Of a DNA stretch of 64,000 bases, positions 1-9,682 are shown piece after piece. The stretch is taken from assembly GCA_000611775.1 (NCBI GenBank), contig KK106982.1, positions 1,782,643 through 1,846,642 of the forward strand, written 5' to 3'. A program made the position numbers and the translations under genes. How positions within the stretch are numbered: the first letter of the stretch is position 1; the number at the start of each line of letters is the position of its first letter. The notes under the pieces are model-generated. The model was not told where the DNA came from and ran no database searches. It saw only the letters and a program-made list of their open reading frames with translations. The stretch is from Umbilicaria muhlenbergii (lineage: Eukaryota; Ascomycota; Lecanoromycetes; Umbilicariales; Umbilicariaceae).

Positions 1-541
1 TTGAAAACCCCATACGTGCATTGCCAACATGGCAGTGTCTTTTTCTGAGTACTACTTTACGTAAAAGATGGACCTTGATGGCCGGACTGCTAGGTATTGA
101 TGCTTTTCCTTATTGTGTTTGGAATCTACCGATGATGTTCTTCTCCTCTCTGCTTTTTCTTGTAAAGCGATTTCACGCGGCGGCCAAATGTTCCCATTTG
201 GCAGTAAGGTAGCTGAAATGAATGACGGCCGACAGCAATATCGGGATCGCGCATTGCTCTGATGTTGTTTACCATATGATGCTAAGAAACGTGTGTGCGG
301 GGATAAAGTTCGTACAGATATGGTAGTGGTCGTCTTCTTCCCCGCCTTGGTGGAAGCTTCCCTAGAGCCGCGACTACGGTAACCTTCTCGTGCTTCCTAA
401 GGTAGTCTCGTAGTGTGCCGAATGCCAAGATTTCGATCGTCGCCTTTGAGCCTTATGACTATCCTCTAGCGCCGACAAAAGTTCACCTCAACTTCAAGCG
501 CCCATAATGATCCTGCATCTCCCAACTAACGCTTCCTTAAA
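1..541. other. Intergenic, upstream of DBP9
   Basis: No gene supported. Short open frames here have no recognisable protein character. The last 100-200 bases before position 542 presumably hold the DBP9 promoter and 5' leader. Confidence 0.5.
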
Positions 542-2610
542 ATGAAGCGCAAACTCAACGAGGATAATGTGCCGACCACGGGTATACACGGCGGCCCTAC
601 ATCCTCAACTACTGCTTTCAGCGACTTGGGGCTTGACGCTCGACTACTACAAGCCTTGGTAAAAGAGAACTTCTCAAAGCCAACACCGGTGCAGTCGAAA
701 GCGATTCCTCTGGCACTAGAGGGCAAAGATATACTTAGTACTACCAGCAACTAATTTCAAGTGATGCGGGCCCTACTGACTTTAATAGCACGCGCGAAGA
801 CTGGGTCTGGCAAGACCGCCGCATATGTCCTACCCATTCTCGAAGGCATCCTCCGAAAGAAAGCAGTACGCTTCTTATCCTAAAGCAATCCTCTACCAAT
901 GCTAATTTAAAGCTCAGTCAAACACCAACGACAGGTCTACCTCCGCCTTGATCTTAGTACCTACCCGGGAACTCGCCGAACAAGTGTCTAAAGCATTTTC
1001 AACCTTCTCAACCTACTGCGCCAAAGATATTCGCATCCTCAACCTTACGCAAAAGATACCCGAGGCCGTACAACGTTCCTTGCTGGCAGACTTACCCGAC
1101 ATCGTCGTTACAACTCCTGCTCGTGCGTCCCTCAACCTCAACACTTCGGCTCTCTCCTTGCAGAATCTAGCATATCTAGTGGTCGATGAGGCGGATCTCG
1201 TCCTATCGTACGGATATGACGAAGATCTACAAAATGTTGCGAAGGTCATACCGAATGGTGTCCAGACATTCTTGATGAGCGCGACGCTGACGTCGGAGGT
1301 CGAAACGTTGAAAGGCTTGTTCTGCCTCAATCCAGTACTGCTCAAGTTGGAGGAGACGCAGGATGATGGCGGCGGTGTGAGCCAGTACGTGGTGAAGTAT
1401 GTATGCTTCTAATTGGAACTCGAAGATGCCTGCTAATGGTTCGTGAATCCATAGATGTGCCGAGGATGAGAAATTCCTGCTTATCTACGTCATCTTCAAG
1501 CTCAAACTGGTCAAAGGCAAATGCATCATCTTCGTTGGCGACATCGACAGGTGTTACCGCCTAAAGCTATTCTTGGAGCAGTTCGGCACAAAGAGCTGCG
1601 TGCTCAATTCCGAACTTCCAGTTAATTCACGCATACATGTGGTGGAAGAATTCAATAAGAACGTCTATGATATTATCATTGCTTCAGATGAGCACGAGGT
1701 CCTGGGCGATGAAGAGGATGGTCGGGTACAGGAACATGGAGCCAAGGTGAAAGACAAGCAACAATCGAACGTCTCTGGAAGCGCAGATTCTCAGCCAGCC
1801 AGTCAGGACACCAGATCATCGCCGCCTCCAGGTGGAGACGGGGCGACCGCGGATGTCCCCATTGGAGAGAGTACAGTGGAGCCCCGCAAGAAAAAGCGGA
1901 AGAGCGCGAAAAGGGACAAAGAGTACGGCATTTCCCGCGGAATAGATTTCAAGAATGTCGCCTGCGTGCTGAACTTCGACTTACCAACCACTTCAAAATC
2001 GTACACGCACCGAATCGGGCGGACCGCAAGGGCAGGCAAGAATGGCATGGCTCTTTCCTTTGTTGTGCCGGCAGAATTTTACCGCAAACATAAGCCGACT
2101 TCTATAGCCACAGCGGAGCATGACGAAGAGGTCTTAACGAAAATAATCAAACAGCAAAGAAAGAAAGGCAAGGAAGTCAAGCCGTACCACTTTGATATGA
2201 AGCAGGTAGACGCTTTTCGATACCGCATGAGCGATGCACTGCGAGCAGTTACCCGTCTCGCTATTCGTGAAGCACGAACGCGGGAACTTAGACAAGAATT
2301 GTTGAAGAGTGAAAAGTTGAAAAGGCATTTTGAGGAGAATCCTGGCGATCTCCACCATCTCCGTCATGATGGCGAGCTGAGGGCCGCGAGAATGCAGCCA
2401 CATCTGAAGCACGTACCTGACTATCTGCTGCCAAGCAATGGGAAAAGGGGCATAGCCGCGGGAGATATTGGCTTTGTAGGGATAGGAAAAACGAGTGAGA
2501 ACAGGATCAGAAAGGCACGGATGCACAACAGGATGAAAGGCAGAGGCAGGAATGCTATCGGGAAGAAGTTAGATCCTTTGAAGACGTTCAATGCCAAAGG
2601 GCGGCAGTAG
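542..2610 (+). CDS. DBP9: ATP-dependent RNA helicase Dbp9 (DEAD-box), 60S ribosome biogenesis
   Basis: DEAD-box RNA helicase; the yeast family member acts in the nucleolus on 27S pre-rRNA during large-subunit assembly. My model has exons 542-737, 789-865, 918-1396 and 1455-2610 (introns of 51, 52 and 58 bp), joined in frame to 635 residues, close to the usual length. Visible in order: a Q motif (KPTPVQ), Walker A (AKTGSGKT), PTREL, the DEAD box (VVDEAD), SAT (MSATLT), a second RecA domain interrupted by an acidic, low-complexity insert near residues 280-345, then [10 protein letters not shown]. The C-terminus is Lys/Arg-rich, as in this family. The insert plus the 'DIDR' and 'CVLNSELP' stretches distinguish Dbp9 from other DEAD proteins. 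The start at 542 follows a short leader and gives the expected N-terminus. Confidence 0.93.
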
Positions 2611-2877
2611 CTCGTGCATGGCGACAAGCTATGTGTTTCCCTGCCTGTGCATAGCGGCATTCTGCTCGCATTTTTTTTGTTCAAACTCCTCCAGCGTTCT
2701 CATTGTGCCGTGCGTGACAAAGTGGACACCGGGCCAATTGATAAGAGTGCATAGGTCCCTCTTATGTTTCTCTTACAAGTGACGATCTGTTTCTGAGGTT
2801 AAGTACCCTCTTTGAGAGCTCGATTGACGGCGTAACTCAGAGTAAGTGATCAAGAGCACGAATACCGTTATCGAAGG

Positions 2878-5800
2878 ATGACTGGCAGACAACCTCTCCA
2901 TCCACAAAAGGGGTCATTCAAAGATACTCTTGCGGCTGCCTCCAGCGCGTCGAAGCCTGCATCTAGTCCACCGAAATCAAAGGGTAACCATCCCAAAGAA
3001 AAGACCAGCAAAAAAGCTTCCCCAAACTGCGCCAACTCCAGAGCAAATCGGTCAAAGTGTCACCACTCCACCAATCGAGCCTCCGGAAACTACAACTGGT
3101 GTTGCTGCAGAAGCAGTCTCAGCTCAGAAAAGTAGGACTGAGGGAATTGAGCAGGTTGAGAGCGAACCAACCGATCCAGGAGTGCCACCAGGCCCGGATA
3201 TTTGCGTTCAAGTGTCCACAATTCTTGGTACTAACCTGTATTCCCTCTCCTCTGATGTCAAGTTTTGGAAATACAGCTTGGAGTGTACGAATGCCAATGT
3301 ACTGACAAAACAAGAGCGACGGTGGGCGGAGAATGCTTTTCTGAAGGAGAACAAGATCCATCTCCTTAGCGAGGATCTAGCTGCTATCGACGGACATACA
3401 TTCATCGCCGCACGCCAGTACGAGTTCCTTCAAGATCAAGGCTATATTGGTAACATCGTTCGGCGACCTGAAAGGCAGGATGCATCCTTCAAGCAAGTCT
3501 TTCTCGGTAAGGACCAGAATGCGAACCGCAAAGTTATCAAGGCGTGGAGTTGTCTAATCCTTGATCCTGGACGCGAGGACTACTTACGAGTTCGGCATCA
3601 ATCCTACGGCCAGAGCTCAGCTGAGAAAGTCCGCCTACGTTTCTGTGACTGCGTTACTCTTCCAGTACTCGTGACTTGCGATGTGTTCCCAGTATCGTTC
3701 GAGCCTCTGTCTCCTCCGGGTAATGAAGTCGCCCTCCTTGCACGAACGCTCAACAATATCCCCGTAGCTAAAGATCCCGCCAGCATAGTTCAAAAGGAGA
3801 GTGAGGAGGCGATCCCTCACGTTGTCCACGGCAACAAATTCTTTGGCTTCTCCGGCGCCGGAGATCAGCTAGGTCACGGCTTGGAGTATCGTCATGGCAT
3901 TGCTAAGTCGATCAGCATCACCAGTGACGGCTTAGGCCCGGTGCTGCAACCGTGCGGTCGCGCGTTCTTCAGCCACATGAAGGTTTCCGATTTGTGGCTT
4001 CCTACCTTCCTGGGCTTCCGGGCTCGGATGATTGGCTCTTGTTAGAGAAACTACTTCGTGATCTTCGAATCAAGGTTGATCAGGGCTTTGGACGGTTTCG
4101 AATTGCCACCATCAGTGGAATGAGCTCGACTCCGCCTGCGCATACGTCATTCATTCTAGTCCGTGGAGAGCGTACGGAGGAGATCACGGTGGAAGCGTAC
4201 TTTACGGGTAAAAATCCCCCCTGCTGGATGTGGTCCTATGGTGTCAAGGGATACAAACTAGGTGCGTCCAGGGAAGCACATGTCCCTCACTCACCCCGCC
4301 CACCCTTGCCTTATCGTCGGTTCTTTGGAAAGACCTCAGTTTCTTCCCACGTGTGTTTGTGATATCCTTCCCGGTCAAAGTTTCCGTCACGTTCTGCCTA
4401 CTGCCGCTTCCGCCCGACTCGGAAATTTATCTCAAGCCAGAAGAAAATGCATTCCCCTATACAACCTCCCCAAGGCCCTCGATCACTCACCAGATCCCAA
4501 AGCTCCCAACATCTTCAAATCTCTTACTCCCAACCGTGTTCTTCGAACTCTGGCCGCCAGTCATGGTACTCAAGTTCGTGCATTGAAATTAACAAAATCC
4601 TTGGTCCATACTCAGGGTCTGAAGGAGGCGTACACTGTACGTCCCTTCATGGTCTTTTTCGTTGAAGTCGGCAACGACGTAGATGTGAATACGGAAGCTA
4701 CTATCTTGAAAACCCTCGTGAAAGACGCAGTCGAAGGCCTGCTGATCGACGACACTGGCCCAGCCGCAAGAACTTGCAAGCTCAAATTATGCCAGGACGA
4801 CTCCATATGGTCGAGTCACCTGCAGCTCGTGGTGGACGAAGCCTTGAAAGGCTACAAGAAGACGCAGCCTATACCCCTGATTCTTCCTATCCTAACAAAA
4901 AACCAGCAGTCGGCCTACAAGAGATTGAAGAAGCTTTGCGATATTAATGTCGGCTACCACAGTTGCTGCATTAATGTGTCTACGCTACGGAATCATCATA
5001 ACAAAGATCCGGACATGGGTCTCGATACTTACACATACCATGTTCTTCGTAGGATCTGCGCCAAGATCGCTCCAGAACCTGCGTTCTCAAAGGTGACGAA
5101 CCAAGTGTCTCTATCTATTGGGGTTCATATTGCTCTTATTCAGCCACTAGAGGGCGAACATTATATCACAGCATCGAGAGGACCGCATTTTCTTATCAGC
5201 ATTGCGTCCAAGCCACTTGGTGCAACTGGGTGGTATCGAAGTACCACTTACCTGAGGGAACACAATGCAGTGGTAAGTACATTGCCGTACTCCTGGTCAG
5301 TAGGGGAGGGATCTGACCGTCGAGTGTAAAATTGGGCTGGACTGGTGCGGGACCATCTTCGTAAGGAGCACGGTCGATTCAATATGGACTCACTCCTGTG
5401 GGCAGTTCTGTACCATTCGAGTTCTTCAGACCATATTATTCCTGAAAGTACTCCGGATGATAGGCTCCGCGAAGCACCCAACATCGACAGAACACTACTC
5501 GGTTCGTCTCAGTTGACCGCCGTAGCCGTAGCCATGTCCAAATCCTCGAGCTCTCAAAGTGCAGATAGCACGCTAGGGGAATCCATAGAGTCTCTGGACA
5601 AGGGAAAAAGCTTTGAAACAGGGAACGGAGGCCCTCGACCTTCAAAATTGTCTTCGCAAGTGAACCAGGAGACCTCATTTCGTGGAAATATCCAAAGAGA
5701 ACGCAAACCAGACCGCAATGACCGCTCCAAAAAACAGCAAGATACACATGCGCAGTTAAAACAAGCTCTTGTCCAGCTCGAAACGGTCGAATTCGCTCAA

Positions 5801-6412
5801 TCTAATCAGAGCTATAACGCATCTCTCATACATATTGCTGTAGGCCGCAATACAGGTGTAAGATTTTTCGGCAGTAAGGACAAGAAGCTTCCAGAGAATC
5901 AATGTCCGGGATCAAGGCCACGCCAAATTGTTGGCTATATTGCATGCGATGGAGTGAGTCAAGCTTTGTCTAACAGGCATATATTGATTGCTTATGGATT
6001 CAGGTCACCCATGCAGATGAACATGACTTCTATCTACAGAAAGACCTGTCCGACAAGCAGGTGACACAACCCCTACATCTAAGGGTCGTAGCAGGCTTGA
6101 AAGATGAGATGCAGCTGAGGCAGATCAAGAATGATGTGAGAAACCCTACTACACATCTAAGATTCCCAATATTAGTTCATCCGCAGGAGCTAACTTGCTG
6201 AATCATCAACATGCTAGGCATTCGAGGCTTCTTACGACTATCCGCCAGGGCTTGCCAGCGGCAACACGGTTGCACCACTCTACTTTGCTCGTCTAGCTGC
6301 CAAACGGGCACTGTTGTACATGGAGAGACCTGAGCCGAAAGACACTGCAGAGAAGGGATGGGCATTACTCAAGGCTCACAAAATCCTGGAGAACTCCTTG
6401 TACTACATCTAG
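2878..6412 (+). CDS. Argonaute family protein, apparently without slicer residues
   Basis: Argonaute proteins bind small RNAs and guide silencing. Model: exons 2878-2983, 3042-3982, 4048-4207, 4272-5272, 5366-5953, 6004-6135, 6218-6412, in frame, 1040 residues. The acceptor near 5365 is doubtful and the donor at 3983 (GTTTCC) is weak; the rest look canonical. Seen in order: low-complexity N-terminus; N domain with the AIDGHTF element; linker 1 (GHGLEY..SISITSDG..AFF); PAZ-like segment ending EAYF; linker 2 (PCLIVGSLERPQFLP, then PGQ); MID-PIWI with YKRLKKLCD; C-terminal PLYFARLAAKRALLY, matching the usual YYA..RAR end. By eye the catalytic DDH positions are changed: the GiDvtHP motif reads GVHIALIQP, the YRDGVS motif reads YHSSSSDH, and DFYLxSH reads DFYLQKD. 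A Ser-rich, charged insert of about 120 residues splits PIWI. Likely a small-RNA binder that does not cut. Confidence 0.8.
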
Positions 6413-6835
6413 GGCGATTGTGGAGACTTTGCTCACTTCTGGTACTAGGTTTCGTAAAGGGTTTTGTCTGGATGAGCGGTTGCTCTTGCGCGGTGTAATG
6501 TCTCTTTTACATTTAGAATTCGTAACAATAAACCGCGCTGATTTTAGAGGAAACTGGTAATCTCATCCCTCAGCTCTTTAAGCACAGTAGACTGGAGCTC
6601 AAGTGAGTGGGGACAGAATCGCATCACGTATGTTAGATATGGAAGAACACCACGTAGTAGGGGGTCGTTGTAGTTGCCACCGTGAATCTTGGGCCTGTAC
6701 CTCGTCTTCACCTTGTTGGAGTCAGCCCACCCTACTTCTCTCCACCTCTCCACCTCTCCATCCCTGACCCCGTTGCCATAGTACAGTATTAGGGCCAACT
6801 TCCAAACCCATATCTCCTCATAACCTAGCGGTTTC
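6413..6835. other. Intergenic between Argonaute and the 568-aa gene
   Basis: Holds the 3' end of the Argonaute transcript and the promoter of the next gene, including a pyrimidine-rich stretch (about 6735-6770) just upstream of the ATG. No gene supported. Confidence 0.5.
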
Positions 6836-8542
6836 ATGCCCAAGAAGCACTACAACGCGCAATTCAGTAAACCAGCAAGCTCAGTCCATCCTTCACTCTC
6901 GTCTTCATTTACTCCTTCCAAAAATGTCGCCGGCGCAAACCAAGGCTCAGGCAGCTCTGTCAACGACCTTATCAACCACCTCCGCCGCAGTCAAGCACCA
7001 TCTGCGGCAGACAGACCCCACGATGATCTCAATACACCAACGGTACACCCCTCGCTGAGAGCCATATTTCAAGTCCCAGAGACACCACCACCTCGACCAC
7101 GACCCGGAATGCAACTTTCTAGACGGATGAGAGGCCCAGCAGGCCCGCCACCGCCACGAAGCTGGCTTATCGACAGCGTACATGCGCCCGCGGGGTCGTA
7201 CAAGAAGCAAGAATCGCAGCGAGAGACTAGATTGGTGGTACCAAGTCGACTTGACCGATTACCGGGTCTACGCCTCCCAGATGAAGGGACTCTACTCCAC
7301 CTCACCCTCAAAGAACTGGCGGGAAATTGGCACTGGCATGTAGCCTACGACCAACATTATCTTGCCACCCTACCGATCCGATACAAAGAGGTCCTCTTAA
7401 GCTACATTGCCGTCTACAACAACCACAGCAACGGAGGCATCGGAGCGCTCGGCCTGGAAACCCTCTTCCTCGATGACACCGAGCTAGAGGATGCCACGGG
7501 AAGCGACTCGCTCACTCACCTGGATCTGGCCTGTTCCATCAGCACGGCTTCCAGTTTCAGACAGCTAGACAACTACATGACCAAGACCATCACGACGGCG
7601 GATGTTGCGCCCTCCGCAGACGACACCTACAACGACTCCGTACCTGACCGCGACGACGGCGAAGTCCTCGACGACTGGGAAACCGAGGCCGACGCCAGCA
7701 ACACCATCCCTCGATCCATAACCCAACCCCGCTTCCCAAACCTGACGCACCTCTCCCTTTCCCATCCCGACTCCACCACACCCGCATCTTGGCGTCAACT
7801 CCTAGCATCAACGCCGCACCTGGCCACACTCACGCACCTCTCCCTCGCCCACTGGCCCGTCCCTTCCCTAACCCCCAACGCCATAACCGCATCCACGACT
7901 TCCCCCCGAGGTAAAGTCGACTACGGCGCCAGTAATTTCTACAGCGCCAGCGAAGGCGACTGGAAAGAAGCCGCCGGTATACTAAGAAGACTGAGCAAAT
8001 CCACCTACTGCCTAAAGTGGCTAGACCTCGAAGGATGCGGCAATTGGATCGCAGCGCTAGCATGGGAAGACCCAGACGGCAACCTCGGCGGAGTGGAGTG
8101 GAACGGCGGATGGCGAGGCGTGGAAGTTGTGAAAGTCGGTCAAGGCTGGCTTCCCGAATGTCTAGAAAACCCCGGGGATAATTGGCTGGGTGTCTTACGA
8201 GGGCACGGAAAGGACGGTCGCACAACAGATCCGCTCTCGAGCCCAGCCCGTATTAGGTTCATCGAGTCGCCTCCAGATACAGCTGACGCGGTTCGAGATG
8301 CGCTCGGAGATTGGGACCCGCAGGTCGAAAGGAGGAATTATGCGCTGAAGCTGGAATTGCAGCGTTGGGTGCTTGTCGAGCAGGAGATTGCGAAGGTGGA
8401 GGCGGCGGTGAGGAAGAAGCGGACGGGTGCGGGTGGGAAGAAGATTCTGTTTGAGAAGGGGTGGGAGGGGTGGTGGATTGAGGAGGCGGTGAAGGTGCAG
8501 GCTAAGAGAGTTGCTTCGGCGCAGTTGGAAATTTATCTTTGA
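6836..8542 (+). CDS. Hypothetical protein with leucine-rich-repeat-like segments
   Basis: One uninterrupted 568-residue frame; not a family I can name. The first 140 residues are Ser/Pro-rich and disordered. Three segments resemble leucine-rich repeats: LTHLDLACS (about residue 228), FPNLTHLSLSHPD and LATLTHLSLAHWP (about 300-345), and LKWLDLEGCGNW (about 395). The C-terminal 80 residues are basic and helical. Such spaced LxxLxL segments suggest a protein-binding LRR fold, but repeats are few and spacing is irregular, so function is open. Coding looks real: the frame is long, codon use is biased throughout, and the coding strand shifts from C-rich to G-rich near 8330, as in several other genes here. 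Confidence 0.75.
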   Translation: MPKKHYNAQFSKPASSVHPSLSSSFTPSKNVAGANQGSGSSVNDLINHLRRSQAPSAADRPHDDLNTPTVHPSLRAIFQVPETPPPRPRPGMQLSRRMRGPAGPPPPRSWLIDSVHAPAGSYKKQESQRETRLVVPSRLDRLPGLRLPDEGTLLHLTLKELAGNWHWHVAYDQHYLATLPIRYKEVLLSYIAVYNNHSNGGIGALGLETLFLDDTELEDATGSDSLTHLDLACSISTASSFRQLDNYMTKTITTADVAPSADDTYNDSVPDRDDGEVLDDWETEADASNTIPRSITQPRFPNLTHLSLSHPDSTTPASWRQLLASTPHLATLTHLSLAHWPVPSLTPNAITASTTSPRGKVDYGASNFYSASEGDWKEAAGILRRLSKSTYCLKWLDLEGCGNWIAALAWEDPDGNLGGVEWNGGWRGVEVVKVGQGWLPECLENPGDNWLGVLRGHGKDGRTTDPLSSPARIRFIESPPDTADAVRDALGDWDPQVERRNYALKLELQRWVLVEQEIAKVEAAVRKKRTGAGGKKILFEKGWEGWWIEEAVKVQAKRVASAQLEIYL

Positions 8543-8800
8543 TCGTGAGCGTTATGGGTTGTAGGGTGGAAACGGGGTATGGGTTGGATCCCTGATGCGG
8601 TTACGGTGTCGGCCGGTTGGGATCCTCTTGTAGATCTGGCGTAGTGTTGAACATGGAGGTTACGCTGACGAGAATCCGGTATTATGTCTACTAGAAATCA
8701 CCGTATGCATGTTGTGAATGGAACTATTTTCAAATGAATTCCCAAGACTGTCAAACTACACGCTCTGTCTAATCGCTGTCCCAAAAAGGTCCAATCTCAT
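8543..8800. other. 3' flank of the LRR-like gene
   Basis: G-rich just after the stop codon, then unremarkable. No gene seen. Confidence 0.4.
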
Positions 8801-8837
8801 CCGAGTATCGTACTCGTAGCCAAAACAAATGAACACA

Positions 8838-9275
8838 GAACCCAAAAGTACCACAACCCAGATGTACCAGCACTCAAAAGTACCAGAACGCAAAAGCACA
8901 AGAACTCAAAAGTATCCGAGCCCAACAGGTAACCAGAACGTACCCGAACCCAAAGTACCAGAATTCTAGAGTACCAGAGTCCAAAAGTACCCCAACCCAA
9001 ACATACCAGAACCCAAAAGTACCCAATTTCTAAAGGTACCGAAACCCACAAGTACCAGAGTCCAATAATGCCAGAGTCCAAAAGTACAGAACCCCAAAGT
9101 ACTCAATTTCCAAACGAACCAAAACCCACAAGTACCAGAGTGCCAAGTATCAGAAACCAAAAAGTACCAGCAAGCCGAGGTACAAGAAGCCAAACATACC
9201 AAAACCACAGAGAACCAAAACCCACAAGTACCAGAACCCAGAAGCCAAAAGTACCGAATCCCCAGAGTACCGATC
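8838..9275. repeat. Degenerate tandem array of a ~16-bp unit (core GTACCAGAACCCAAAA)
   Basis: Around 25-30 imperfect copies of a unit near 16 bp, most carrying AGTACC followed by AGA/CAA and an A-rich tail. A higher-order repeat is visible: the stretch from about 9016 to 9063 (CCAATTTC, then AACCCACAAGTACCAGAG) recurs with changes about 85 bp later. Open frames on the minus strand across it (rich in W, F, L, G) follow from the repeat and are not believable proteins. Confidence 0.85.
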
Positions 9276-9358
9276 CCTCCGAACGATCCCCTTAGGATCA
9301 ATACCAGAGACGAAAATCCAAAAAGTAGCAACTGCTAGACCCAAAACCGCAGCGACAG

Positions 9359-9530
9359 AACTGCTGCGCACGCGAAATAAAAACCCGAAAGCCGAATCCA
9401 TCCTCCTCTGTATCACAGGGAGATGTCGATCCAGTCCCACCGTTCACCGACAGGACAGCTGCACACGCGAACCAACAAACCTGAAAGCCAAACTAATCCT
9501 CCTCCGTATCCCAGGGAGATGTCGATCCAA
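9359..9530. repeat. Direct duplication of ~75-80 bp, 97 bp apart
   Basis: Segments 9359-9433 and 9455-9530 align along their length; both hold CTGC(G/A)CACGCGAA near the start and CAGGGAGATGTCGATCCA at the end. A third partial copy of the CCTCCTCCGTATCCC part lies near 9559. It sits just downstream of the stop codon of the minus-strand 975-aa gene. Confidence 0.75.
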
Positions 9531-9682
9531 CCAAGTCCCAACCTCCTTACCCAGAACATCCTCCTCCGTATCCCGTTCAGATACTGCTCCAGCCCCACCC
9601 TGCTCCATCCTCCATCCAAACCCGATCCTCCTTCCCAAACCCCGCTTAATCTTCCTATTCTTCTTCTTCTTCCTCCTCCCTC

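Noticed and set aside
2878-6412. First reading as a frameshifted Argonaute pseudogene
   Set aside because: Frame changes near 3000, 4000 and 4240 are each removed by a GT-AG intron of 58-65 bp; only the junction near 5273-5365 stays doubtful.
6544-6843. 99-codon minus-strand frame before the LRR-like gene
   Set aside because: No family features and it overlaps the start of a better-supported gene.
8797-9331. Minus-strand frames rich in Trp, Phe, Leu and Gly
   Set aside because: They translate the degenerate short repeat; overlapping frames look alike.
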